A stretch of DNA of 64,000 bases, taken from contig OZ176052.1 of assembly GCA_964247055.1 (NCBI GenBank), positions 1,178,001-1,242,000 on the forward strand, written 5' to 3'. How positions within the stretch are numbered: the first letter of the stretch is position 1; the number at the start of each line of letters is the position of its first letter. The position numbers and the translations under genes are program-made. This DNA comes from Paragordius varius (taxonomy: Eukaryota; Nematomorpha). Of this stretch, positions 34,519-46,752 are shown piece after piece. Below the pieces are notes generated by a model. That model did not search any database. It worked only from the letters and a program-made list of their open reading frames with translations, and had not been told where the DNA came from.

Positions 34519-37021
34519 TTAAAAGAGTTTCTATATCGTTTTCATCATGCCTAAAAAAGGATGATGAACGCTTCAACGAAATTTTGCTAAAAATTAAATT
34601 TTTGTAAAATGTATGCATTTAAAAAATATTTTTTTTGATATCAAAGTTTAGCATATAATTGAAAATTTTATTACATTTCGGCAGTTTTGCGATTATATTA
34701 AAGGAACTACGTTTAAGAAGAGTAAAAAACTAGGGACTTTTGGAGCCCACATCTAAAAATTAAAATCATATGTTTTGCTTTTTATAAGTAGTTTATGATA
34801 TAATTTATTTTTTTGGAATGAAGCATTTATCTTTTATTAAAAAATTTTATTACAATCAATGTGCTCAAATATCTCCATTTTTTGATATGGAACACTTAGC
34901 GCAAAAGTATAAATAACTTTATATATCACTCGTACCCAAAACTAAAAGCATCATGAAATTCCTGATACATTTTTCTATAGAATATATATTTTCTTCAACT
35001 GTGTATTGGAAATAATTGTAAAAAGTTTTTTTGTACACAGTGTAACAAATTTTACACTTCACAATCAAAATCATATTAGTTAATGTATATATGGTTTTCT
35101 TAATTTAGTATTTTATGTTTATAATTTATTTTTTATGTCATTGTTTTATAAGAGTAGAGGATAAATCATAATTATACGCAAGTTAACCTTGCTCGCATTT
35201 GGATGTGAAAAAAATTATCAGCTAAATTGTAAATACGCGAAATTATCAAAAAACGAGTGCGGATACACAAAAAATATATTGCATATAAATGATTTTGATG
35301 TCTCGTTTACACATAATAAAATTAAGATATGTTTTTGAAAGAATTCTCGTAATAAAATTTTGATCTATCTATCAAAAACGCTCTAGACAATGGTAAAATT
35401 AAAGTACGCTATATTTATAAAAAAAGGCGTGTAATATGCAAAAATCAGATTTTTAGAGAAAATCAAACATGTTTCATATTAAATTTCCCTAAGAGAGGTT
35501 TCATGCGAAATTTAATAAAGTATCATTTTATAAACGCATGGTTTTTGCACAATTCCTCAATTTTTATTAGTTATAAAAATATGAAGTTAACCAGTTCGGT
35601 GCTTGAGATTGAGAATAAATTATAAACACTTTTGGAATAAGCTTATAAAAATTATCAAAAGAATCTTTTAAATTACTAAAAGTTAATTGATATTAAAAGA
35701 CATGTTTATTAATGTCTTAGGTTCCGAACAGGTTAATTCCATGTTTTAAATACAAAAAAAGATAGTTTGTAGATACTATTAAATAGAAACTTTTCCTCTT
35801 TAAAACCTCCATAGCATATTGTTACGAAAAAAATTACTTCTAGTTTATTCTGTAATTTTAGATGCTTTACTTAATTATGTCTAAAATTATTGATGCAATA
35901 ATTAATCTAAGTATTAACCATTTCGAATTATCAATTAAAATTTTTATACCAAAACTATTTAATAACAGCAGACTGCATAAAATTAGTTATTTTATTTTCC
36001 TTATATGCAAAGTAATTCTCTTTTTTGGATTCTAAAAGGTGGTGTTCCCCTGAGATAAAATAATAGGAAAAACTAAATTTGCCCTAACTTTAGCACACTA
36101 ATAATATATATATACATTAATTGTGCTATTAAGGGCGAATAGAATATGTATAGTAAAAAATGCTAGATCTTTGCTTGTAGTATTTAAAATACTATCAACT
36201 TTGGCTAAATAAGCGGAGATATATTAGCAAATTATCTGGTTAAACTTTTATTCTTCAATGCAAAATTTTGTTAATAAATATCCTGAATTGTGTTTTGGAA
36301 GCTATGTAATATATTATATTATATAGTATAAGCTCCAAAAACATTTTAGAGATACATTGAAACGAGGTATTGTCCTTAAATCAAAGCCGGCGATGAAAAT
36401 AATATATAGATGCTAGGTTAAAAAATACTTTAATAATGAGATTTAACTATCAAAAGCGATTGCCATAAAATATGATATAAATTTATTAAATGTGAGCCCT
36501 ATTCTAAAGGCAAAACGACCAAAATAATATTTTATCGGCATGGTACATTTAATTCCGGTAGGTGTCATTTAAATGGCATAAAGTAAATAATTACTAGAAT
36601 ATAAAAATATAATAGTCTTTTATAAAAGTAAAATTTCTGGAAACTATATGCATCAAATTAAATTCTAATATACTTTTTCCTTTATTCGAATATTCATTGA
36701 TAAAAAATAATTTATAATGCTATAATTTTTTTCCTATTTTTAAGCCATCTATCAAAATTAAAACAAAATTTTAATTTTGGCTTTTTTGGCGAAAAAAATT
36801 TGATATTGTGAAGCCCAAAGCTAAAGCCTACTGAAAATCTATGTGCACATTTGTCTAAGCATATATTCCGCATTTTCAGCCTTATTTTGTATTCTGATAT
36901 TATAGCAGGGCATGAACCCAGTTTTATTCTTCTTTTTTTCTGTATTTTAGGAAAAGTTATATCCATATAGTATTTAAAAAATAAATAAATCTTATATCTA
37001 TATATATATATATAAATTTAG
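34519..37021. other. Intergenic upstream of the TGF-beta family gene
   Basis: A fragment of long-TIR family B lies at about 34560-34960 (ending ACTCGTACCCAAAACTAAAA). No signal-peptide exon for the downstream gene could be recognised; if it exists it should lie in this stretch. Confidence 0.5.
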
Positions 37022-38568
37022 GTGTTTCATCTATCAACAATGTCTCATCCCCACTTTCTACGATAGTTTTCGATTTTGATGTCAATGGGATTAATTTAAA
37101 GAAAGTTAAAAAAGCCGAACTTGTAATTGCGTTGGAGTCAACAATGGCAGGAAATGAATTTAACATTAATGAAAAATCTTTCCAAAAATTACTAATAGCC
37201 AACGTTAAAGTTGAGATTGATCGTAATGCTTTATATGTGGGTTCGAAAGATAACTTAGGGCAAAACGTAATAATACACAAAATTAGAGATGAAGTTTTGA
37301 ATCAATGTGATAAAAAAACGTCCATGCAAGTTTCCGCCAAATGTGATAATGCCACGCATTATTTAATATTACCAATCAAAGCTTTAACGCATACATCAAT
37401 TAACAATGGAACAAAAATTACATTAAAGATTGAAACTAAAAATACCCTGATTAGACAACTTTTCCGGAATAGCATATATTTGTTTGCTTATACTTCTGAA
37501 TCCCCAGTTAAGTTAGTTTTATCTTATAGAAATTAACAAACCATGTATTGTATGTCATTTTTAACCAATTCTTACTCAATTTCATATGGATAATATTTGT
37601 TTAGAATGGAAGAGTCGTTATCGAAACCCCAATTGTTGAAAAAAAAATTAGCAAGACATGTGCAAAAACGATCAGCCGAAAGATCCAATACATTTGCAAA
37701 GTTTTGTAAAATATCAAAATATACGATTGACATTGGAGAAATTTTAACCAATTTGATTGCGCCAGCGGGTGACGTTACAATAAAACATTGTACAGGTAAT
37801 ATATATATATAAGTAGATAAAGTGAAAAAATATTTTTAACAAATTTTCTTTTGAAAACAGTATTAGTTGTATTCTTTAGCATTGCATGTTAACCGTCTAA
37901 AAAATACACGATTGAATGGTCATAGGTAGTCATCAATACAAATATAATATAATATCTGATACATAAACAAAAAATAGAGTGACCGGTTTAAATAGAGTCT
38001 ATTCTATATATATATATATATATATATCGCGCGAATTTGTTAAATTTTAAAATGCTAATAAAAACAACTGATATATAAAAACAACTGATTTATATAACAA
38101 CTGAGGTTAATAAACACAACTGATTTATATAACAAATGATTAATAAAATCAACTGATAACCTATAACAATTAATTTAAGTTTTATAACACCTTTTAAATC
38201 AAAACTATTACATGATAAACGTAATAATGAAAGTTTTTTGATCGGTTATGTTTATGACAAGTTGCATACGCATTCAATCCAACTAAAATATATATATACA
38301 TATATAAACTCATGATATTATATTTATTTTAGGTGTTTGTGGTGCCACACTGTTGGATATGCTGGGACAACATTATAATTTTGCGGCCCAATTAAAAACT
38401 CGATATTTGTTGGGACAAGGTAGAAAAAATGAAAAAATTCCAAGTACCGATCTTCAATTGGCATGTGCTCCGAAAGCTATGCAGAAAGCATCTATATTAT
38501 ATATGGAAGACAATGTTCCACAATTGCGAGTTTTTGATTTTGGTGCAACTGAATGTAGCTGTTTCTAA
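37022..38568 (+). CDS. Divergent TGF-beta superfamily ligand (5' exon not found)
   Basis: Exons 37022-37511, 37605-37795 and 38333-38568 join in phases 2 and 1; the model starts after an acceptor, so the signal-peptide exon is missing. The first exon encodes a propeptide-like stretch (STIVFDFDVNGINLKKVKKA). A dibasic site preceded by Arg (RHVQKR) may be the processing site. The mature part has the cystine-knot layout: FCK, then 27 residues, then CTGVC (the CXGXC ring motif, made across an intron), later LACAPKAMQKASILY and a terminal ECSCF. Only one Cys stands where most ligands have CC, so the inter-chain cysteine is absent, as in GDF9 and BMP15. Expected to be secreted and to signal through Ser/Thr kinase receptors. 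The subfamily cannot be assigned. Confidence 0.85.
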
Positions 38569-38845
38569 ATGCTGATTCATTCACATGAGCTAATTAATTA
38601 AATTTATTAGATGGTTATTAGCTTATTTAAATCACAAACTTTCGGTAATTATTATTTGTTGGAGATGGGGTATATATAATAAATTATCAGCTATTCCATA
38701 TAGTATTTTATTTTATGTTTCCAATTTATATTAGTTTGAGTTTCTTAAAAATTCTATACTTAGGATGTACTATTGTTTGATTTTAAAGTCTGGCATGGTA
38801 TTACCAAAGTAATATACTAAATTTTAATATAAAATTTATGACAAT

Positions 38846-39120
38846 ATACCATTTACAAATCAAATTCACTCTAAAAATAAATTATGTATTTTTGGGCTAA
38901 CATAATTCATTATTAATATGAATATATCTTTATTGTATAATTTATTATTTTTTCAGTATTATATTATTTTTAAACAAAATTTTATTTTTAAAAAATATAA
39001 AATAATAAAGGTTATTTTAGGTCGTAAAAACACATAATTTTTTGCATATTATAAGGGTGATGAATTGTTCAAGGGTGAATTTGAATTGTTTAAGGGGGAA
39101 TTTAAAATGTAAATGTATAC
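38846..39120. mobile_element. Fold-back MITE, family A
   Basis: Left TATACCATTTACAAATCAAA, core TTTATTATTTTTTCAGTATT, right arm with three GGGTGAATTTGAATTG-type units ending TGTAAATGTATA. Short left arm with a single unit. Confidence 0.8.
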
Positions 39121-40010
39121 ATTGTATACATTAATTAATATAGTCTCAATATTTTTGCTATCTATATGGCTAAAATCTTTAACTAGCTATAATATATATA
39201 TAGGCTGTTGTTTATCCTTAATATCAAAATAATCATAAATTTTAAAGTTTAGCGATGATTATAACGTCAGCTTTGCATAAAAGTGAAAACGCTTTATTTA
39301 CATATATATCAGGTCCAGTAACAAAATTTCGGTTCCATTTATTAACCTTGGGAACTGCCCAGGAACCAATTCGGTTGCGGTTCTAACGCCAAAATAAGTG
39401 GTTACCCATATGTAATTATTTTTAAAAAATAATATTCATTCTCAAATAAATTATTATTTAAAGTTAATTATGTAAAACATTTTTTCTGGTTATCTATCAA
39501 TATGGAAAAAACCATGGATATTTTATCAAATATTTTAATTTTTTAAAATATTATCATATGATAACTTTTTTCCTCGCATATACCAGGTTGACAATTTTTT
39601 CAGAAATCTACTTTATACACTTGAAGAAAACCACAGATATAATTATTTACGGATTTTATAAATTTTCAGATTAAAAACATTAACTTTATAGATTAAAACC
39701 CAAAAATTTCCTAAATTTATACAAGTTTTGCCTTTTTTCACTTTCTCTTTTAAAAATTTAAAGTATTTATTTTAAATAATCCTACAATCTAAATTTTGAC
39801 AAAACCATAAACTTTAGGCTCCACAATAAATTACTCATAAGAGAAAAAATAAGCCACTCTTTATATCAGTGGTATTTAAACCGTGGTTCAAGCTCATTTC
39901 TGGTTACACATTTTCAAAAATATTAACATTTAACATGCGAAATATTGCGGTTCACAACACGATAGTATGAAGTCACTGCCAATATGATAAACAAGAATCT
40001 AATCATTAAA

Positions 40011-40293
40011 TATACCACTTACATTTTATATTCACCCTTTAACAATTAAACTTCACCTTGGAACAATTTAAATTCACCCTAAAAATAAATTATGTGTTTT
40101 TGAAATAATATAACTTATTATTAATATGAAAATATCTTTATGACATAGTTTTTTATTTTTTCAGTATTATTTTAATTTAAAACAAAATTTTATTTTAGAA
40201 AAATATTAAATAGGGAAATTTTAAAGTTAAAAAATTTAATTTATTTGGGGGTGAATAATTGTTCCAGGGTGAATTTGATTTGTAAATGGTATA
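40011..40293. mobile_element. Fold-back MITE, family A
   Basis: Left TATACCACTTACATTTTATA with three ACCCT units, core TTTTTTATTTTTTCAGTATT, right TTTGATTTGTAAATGGTATA. Both ends keep the TATACC/GGTATA boundary consistent with a TA target. Confidence 0.8.
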
Positions 40294-40346
40294 TTATAAC
40301 ACACTGTCCACAAAAAATATATGGATGAAATATATATTTATATACA

Positions 40347-41511
40347 CACTGTGTGCAAAAAAATTTTAACAAATTTTTTTTTCATGAAATAGCTTATGAC
40401 CAGCGTATATTTATTTACGACCTAGTTTTTGAAATATTGACAGAAAATTGAAATCGGGAAAATAAAAATTAAGGATAATAAAGGATAATTTAAAAAATAA
40501 TGATAAAAGTCAAGATATTATGGTTTATTACTTAGGAGATATTATTAATATATAAATAGAATCATATAGTTCGGTTTTCTATAAAATTTCAGTTCAAAAG
40601 ATGGGATTATTCTTTTAACACACTTAAAAGACAAAAAAAAGATTATGCTATATTAAAATATTTTTAATTATTTATTAGATAAATTCGCTATTAATGTCTT
40701 AACTTTCAGATTTTATTCAGTAAAAAATATCAAAATAATAAAAAAAATTTTTTATATTTATTTTTTCATCTGGTTTATGATAAAAATTTTTTGTATTATT
40801 TTAAATTTCATATGAGCGGGAATTACGAAGTATATAAATTAAATCTAAATAAAATTTATATGTAGTGGAAAATCTACCTAAAATGCGTACAAATCCCAGT
40901 AAAAATAATTTGTTTTAAAACAAACTTGTTACAAAGATTTTTAAGGATTGTTGGTTGATATTCCACTACTTTTAATCTTATATTGAATAAAATATACTTT
41001 ATAACTCCCAATAATCTATTCCAATATAAAACAGTATAATTTTTTTATACACTCATAAACCAGATGATAAAAAAATGAAAAAACAATATTTTTTGATTTA
41101 TTTTGATTTTTAATTTTTTTTACTGAATAAATATGAATGTTAAGATTTTAATAGTGAGTTTATAGTATATAATTTAAAATTATTTTATGATAGTTTCATA
41201 AAAATTTTTTTGTCTTTTGAAAGTGTTAAAAGAAAAACGCCATCTTTTGAACTTAGATTCCATATAAACCCTAAGGCTATTTATATATTGAAAATACCTC
41301 CTAAAATGATAATAAACCATAATATATAAACTTTTATCATTATTTTTTAAATTATCCTTTATTATTAATTTGCACTTTTGCCCGATTTCGATTTTCTCTC
41401 AATATTTCAAAAACTATGTCGTCAGCAAATAAATGGCAAATGAATTCGCTGGTCATAAGCTATCTATAGAAAATAGAATCTAAAAATATTAACCCTTTTT
41501 TGCACACAATT
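40347..41511. mobile_element. Palindromic CACTG element, family C
   Basis: The left end CACTGTGTGCAAAAAAATTT is mirrored at the right by TTTTTTGCACACAATT. Inverted similarity runs along nearly the whole length, so the two halves (about 580 bases each) could fold on each other. It shares sequence with the nested copy at 44403-45628. No coding capacity. About 1.17 kb. Confidence 0.82.
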
Positions 41512-41629
41512 TATATATTAGTTAGGAAATCGTATCATGATCATTGCTCTTGTTTATGGCCTTTACGAGTCATTCAAGATTATTTCACTTTTGTCAATGC
41601 TCAATTTAGGATGTAAATTAAAAATGCGC

Positions 41630-41970
41630 ATATTTGTTTAATAAAAATTTTCAAGTAAAGCTAAATGTTTTATTCCAAAAACTACGACTAAAATATATCA
41701 ACTACATACAAAAAATAAAATATTTTTTTTAAAGTTTAATATTTTAGATGTGGGCTCTGAATGTCTCAAATTTTTGGGCCCATTCAAAATGGACAAGTTT
41801 TTTTAAAATAGGGGTGAAAGGGTCAAGATTGCGGGAAAAAAATGAATACTAAATTTTTGCATCAAAAAAGTATTTGAAAAAATGGATATTTTGCTCAAAA
41901 ATTCACATATATCAAAATTGTTTTAAGCGAGTTTTATGGTATTTTGAAGCATGTTGATGTTACTAAAAAC
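41630..41970. other. Stretch with an inverted fragment of family B
   Basis: AAATGTTTTATTCCAAAAA and AGATGTGGGCTCTGAATG match the reverse complement or counterparts of blocks in the family-B copies at 34560-34960. It lies between the CACTG element and the LINE tail. Confidence 0.45.
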
Positions 41971-44900
41971 ACTTTGGTTGGTTGGTTATCCTAAGTCGTA
42001 AATGACTTTTTGGATATAGTTTTCCCTATTTCTTTCCACTTTCTTCTATCTTTTACCGCTACATTGAGATCGTTCAATGTCATTTTAGTCTCCTCTTTTA
42101 TCATAGCCAACCACCTCATCGGTGGTCGGCCTCGTTTCCTTTGTCCTTCTACCTTCCCAAACATTGTATCTTTCTCTAGATAATTCGATCGCATGACATG
42201 ACCAAAATATGTTAACTTTCTTTTTAGAATTATCTCCAGGATGTTTGTTTTAGGCTTTATTTCTGTAGTTAGATTTCCATTATTAATTTAATTCTTACAG
42301 GTGTATCCTAACATCCTACGCCAGCAGCTTCTTTCGAACGCCATTAGCCTTTCTTTGAGCTCTCACAACCATATGTGGTGACGGGGAGAACAAAACAGTA
42401 GCGTTATCTTTTTTTAGTTTCAACTCCTACTATTTTGTTTTCCAAATCTTTATTAGTTTGATCATCGCTTCTTTACCCAATTTCTTTTCTGATGTCAGGA
42501 GTTGAAGTCCCATCCTAGGAAATTATAGTACCCAAAAACCTTAACTGTTTACTTCTATTTTCACTCCTTCTATAATAAATAGGCTTTTCTCCAGTACATA
42601 ATATTTTGGTTTTGTTAGGGTTAAGCATAAGACCATAACTCAAATTTTCCTTTCGAATCTCTTCAATCAATTCCTTTGAATCATTTACATTTTCAGTTAT
42701 AAGAGTGGTATCGTCTGCAAACCTTATTGATTGTTCTCCCTCCTATTCTTACTTTAATATTTTTATCCAATTTTCTCATTATCATTTCTGTTCTCATATT
42801 GAACAGATAAGGGGATAAGCAACACCCTTGTCTGACTCCTCTTAAGATAGGTAGTTCTTCTGTGTCCCCCGCTGATGTTCTTATAATCGCTCTTTGTTTT
42901 ACATAGAAAGAGCTAATCAATTTAATTAAGTGGGACGATACCCCTAATAACCTTAAAGTTTCCCACAAGGAGTCATAATTAATCGAATCGAAGGCTTGTC
43001 TGTAATCAATAAAACATAATTGTTTCTGAAACTCTCTAGATGTTTCCATTATTCTTCTCATGTTTGATATATGGTCTCTTGTGCTTTTTCCCTTCATAAT
43101 CCGGCTTGATTTTCTGGTATTTCTGACTGTATAATACTGTGCATCCTGTTTTGTATTATTTTCAACAAGACCTTACTAGCCTGGCTAATAAGAGCTATGT
43201 TTCGGTAGCTTTACTGGAGTACATGACCTTTTTTGTATATTGGGAGATATACAGAAGACATCCAGTTGTTTGGCCACTCACATGTTTCCCACACCTTTTG
43301 ACATAACTTGTGTAATGTTTCACAGGAATAGCTTTTATGAACTCTATTGGGATATTGTCTAATCCCATCGCTTTGTTATTAGTAATTCGTTTTAAGGCTA
43401 ATTCAACCTCCTCTTTTAGTATATCTGGATCACGTTCTTCCTCTTTTAATTGCAAAACTTTTGCTTGAGGGGCCTGATAGAGTTTTTGGGTGTATTCCAT
43501 CCATCTTTCTCGTACTTATAATTGTTTGCACAATATGGTGCCATTCTCTTTTTAATCTTTTGGGATGTTACATAAGGTTTAAGAGTCATTTGCATCAGTT
43601 TCTGGAACATTGGTTGCATTATCCTATTTTGTTATTTAATTCCACTTTCAGACATTGTTTATTAATAAATTCTTCATAATCCTTTCTTGGAAATTTTTTG
43701 TTATATAATTTAACCATTTTATTATCCCTCTAGAATTAGCTTTTCTCCGCTTTTCTGCTATCTCTAAACTCTCTGATATCCATTTATTATCTTCTGTCTT
43801 TACCCTTTGCACTTTTTCTTTTGCCACTTCATTAATAACATTTCTTATCGTTCCCCATAATTGTTCTGAGCTACATTCATTGTCCAATCTATCTAATTTA
43901 TCTTTTGTTTCTGTTCTAAAACTATTTGGAATGTTCCGAGTGTCATACCTGTATGTCTGTTTAACCTTATTTTTAATTATTTTAAGTTTGATTTTTGTTA
44001 CTAAAAGCTCATGATCGCTAAAGTAATCGCTGCTTTTGCTTGTTTTTGTATTGAGCATAGAGCTTTTTTGTGAACATATTATGTAATCGATTTGATTCTT
44101 ATATTACAGGATGGAGAGGTCCATGTGTACAACATTCGATTTTGTTGTGGGAACAATGTGTTGGTTATCATCATCTCATTTTCTTGGCAAAAATTGATCA
44201 GTGCTTCCCCAGCCTCGTTTCGTTCTCCCAATCCATATGGCCCGACTATTTGATCTACTCTACCTCTACAAACTTTGATGTTCCAATCCCCTCCTATGAT
44301 AATCATATCTCCTTTCTTTGTTTCATTCAAAACTATTTGCAACTTTGCATAAAAATCCTCTTTGTCTTCTTTGGGAGCATTTGACGTAGGAGCATAGACT
44401 GCCACTGTGTGCAAAAAAATTTTTAACGAAAAAATTTTTTTTTCATAAGATAGCCTATGACCAGCGTATTCATTTGCCGCAATTTTTTTTATTTGTGGAC
44501 CTAGTTTTTGATATATTGAGAGAAAATCAAAATCGGGCAAAAAGTGACAATTAAGGATAATTCAAAAAAATAATGATAAAATCTGAAATATTATCGTTTA
44601 TTATCATTTTAGGAGATATTTTTAATATATAAATAGCCTAAAATCATATAGTTAGGGTTTCTATAAAATTTCAAGTCAAAAGATGCTTTTCTTTTATCAC
44701 ACTTAAAAGAGAAAAAAAATTAATGAAACTATATTAAAATAATTTTTTTAATTATTTACTACCTAAACTCACTATTAAAATCTTAATATTCATATTTTAT
44801 TCAAGAAAATAAATTTTTATATCGAAATATATTGTTTTTTATTTTTGCATTTTTTTATCATCTGGTTGAGTGTATGAATTTACACTGGGTTTCTTAAATG

Positions 44901-45960
44901 AGTGGGAATTATTAAGTATATAATTTATGCAAAATAGGATTAAAAATTAGTGGATCAACCAACAATCCGCACAAATCCCAATACAAATATTAATTTGTCA
45001 TAAAACAGACTTGTTACAGGAAATTGTAAGGATTGTTGGTTGATATTCCACTACTTTTAAATCCTATTTTGCATAAATTATATACTTAGTAATGCCTAAT
45101 CATGTAAGAATCCAAAATAAAACAGTATAAATTTTTTATACATTCATAAACCAGATGACAAAATAATGCAGAAACAAAAAACAATATATTTTGATATCGA
45201 AGTTTCCTGAATAAAATATGAATGTTAAGATTTTAATAGTGAGTTTAGGTAGTAAATAATTATAAAAAATTATTTTAATATAGTTTCATTAAATTTATTT
45301 TCTCTTTTAAGAGTGAAAGAAAAACGCCATCTTTTGACCTGAAATTTGTAGAAACCCTAACTATATGAATTTAAGCTATTTATATATTGAAAATATCTCC
45401 TAAAATGATAATAAACAATAATATTTCAGTGTCATTATTTTTTGAATTATCTTTATTTATCCTTAGTTTTCACTTTTTGCACAATTTCGATTTTCTCTCA
45501 ATATTTCAAAAACTAGGCTGTCAACAAATAAAATTTTTTGCGGCAAATGAATACCCTGGTCATAAGCTATCTCATGAAAAAAATTTTTTTTCGTTAAATC
45601 AAAATGACCCTCTTTTTTGCACACAGTGCTGCTATGTATGTAATTTAAGTGGCTTAGCATTCAGACCAATACTCATGATTCTGGGTGTATATGGTGTATA
45701 GCTAATGAGACTTTATTTATTGTTTTTTATTAATACTGCAACGCCTTCTAATTTCCGGTCATCTCTCCCCGATCTTAACAATGTAAAATTTTTGTTTTGT
45801 GCTTTCGCGCTACCTTTTTGCTTAGTTTCCGTTAGACCCAGTATATCTAAGTTCAATCCTTCCATTTCTCTTTCAATTATAACCTGTTTGGTTTCTGTTA
45901 ATGAACGTACGTTCCAGCACCCAACTTTAAAAGGGGGCGTCAATTGCATAGTGTAACTAT
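41971..45960 (-). mobile_element. RTE-like LINE, interrupted by a CACTG element
   Basis: Minus strand. APE-type endonuclease starts near 45949 (VGCWNVRSLTET, LNLDILGLTETK) and resumes after the insertion at 44402 (VAVYAPTSNAP, IIGGDWNIKV, MLYTWTSP, then SDHELL at about 44000). Reverse transcriptase follows (QLCFIDYRQAFDSINYDSLW, RGVRQGCCLSPYLFN); the catalytic FADD is present at about 42710-42721 but in another frame. The C-terminal RTE block is at 42194-41991 (RKRGRPPMRW, then KDRRKWKEI). A GGTTGGTTGGTTAT-type simple tail marks the 3' end at 41971. The layout matches the RTE/BovB clade. Several frameshifts and stops make it dead. Without the insertion it is about 2.75 kb. Confidence 0.88.
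44403..45628. mobile_element. Palindromic CACTG element, family C, nested in the LINE
   Basis: Ends CACTGTGTGCAAAAAAATTT and TTTTTTGCACACAGTG are perfect inverted copies for at least 16 bases. CTGC stands directly on both sides, a 4-bp target duplication, and the LINE endonuclease reads on across the removed insert (KPLKLHT, then VAVYAP). Four-base duplication with CACTG ends fits the Chapaev branch of CMC transposons; that assignment is inference. Internal inverted repeats (TTGGTTGATATTCCACTA in the middle) make it almost fully palindromic. No coding capacity. Confidence 0.88.
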
Positions 45961-45984
45961 TTTTTGGCTTTACAAAAAAAAATT

Positions 45985-46340
45985 AAATAAATATCTAGGA
46001 TAGTAAAATAAATTCTACTTAAAAATTAACCTTTATAAATGTTGTCAATTTTTGATAAATTATGAATATTAATATTTCTCTTGGTATAGCAATCATAAAA
46101 TAATAAAAAAAGAGTTGAAAGAAAACATTGTTTCCCGTCGCATTCCCTCTCAACTACCGCTTTACTTAAAAATATATGGCTAGGATAGTAAAGAAAAAAA
46201 ATATATTAATATATAAACATTCTATAAATTTTGTCAATTTTTGATAATATATGAAATATTTTATAATAAACTCTTTATATTTACAGTGTAAGCATAAAAT
46301 TACAAAAAAATATAGCTAGGCTAGTAAAATAAAATAAAAA
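45985..46340. repeat. Diverged tandem repeat of about 180 bp
   Basis: The block TAGGATAGTAAAATAAA recurs near 45990, 46170 and 46312 with changes, and TTGTCAATTTTTGATAA recurs at about 46040 and 46231. Roughly two units, imperfect. Confidence 0.55.
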
Positions 46341-46417
46341 AAGGCACCAAGAACTAGAAATAATAATAATAATATGTATAACAATGATTTTTTATGAAAT
46401 ATGAAATATAAATGGAA

Positions 46418-46752
46418 TTTTAATACGGGTATCTGGGAACGGATACATCTGGATATTGCCAGTCCTATTGATGGGTTTTATTGGTTAGTCGCTATCGATA
46501 GTAGCTCCAGATGGGTTTAAGTCGAATTGCTAATAACTGTTAATTCTGCAAACATATTACATTGGTTAGAAATTTGGTGTGTAAGGCAGGTACGGGTTTC
46601 CCGAATGATAGTTACCGATAATGCATCATATTTTGCATCAAAAGATTTTAAAGATACCTTGAAACGAGCAAATATTAAACATGTCACTAGTGCCCCCTAT
46701 CATCCACGAACAAATGGGCTAGTGGAACGGGTCATTTAAAATATTATAAAAA
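46418..46752 (+). mobile_element. Fossil integrase fragment of an LTR-type (Ty3/gypsy-like) element
   Basis: A short stretch of retroviral-type integrase core is recognisable (HLDIASPIDG, IVTDNASYF, SAPYHPRTNGLVERV). It is a broken fragment: neither neighbouring polymerase regions nor terminal repeats were found. Old, judging from its isolation. Polintons use a related integrase, so the family assignment is likely rather than certain. Confidence 0.75.

Noticed and set aside
36712-36966. 84-codon minus-strand frame
   Set aside because: Basic composition with no domain or splice context; kept out for lack of support.
39866-39978. Possible hAT element starting CAGTGGTATTTAAACCGTGG
   Set aside because: The right end is weak (only CACTG) and no 8-bp duplication is visible.
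43461-44384. Plus-strand frames across the LINE
   Set aside because: Antisense shadows of the LINE coding sequence.
44079-44540. 153-codon frame as a single protein
   Set aside because: An artefact running from the CACTG element into the LINE endonuclease.
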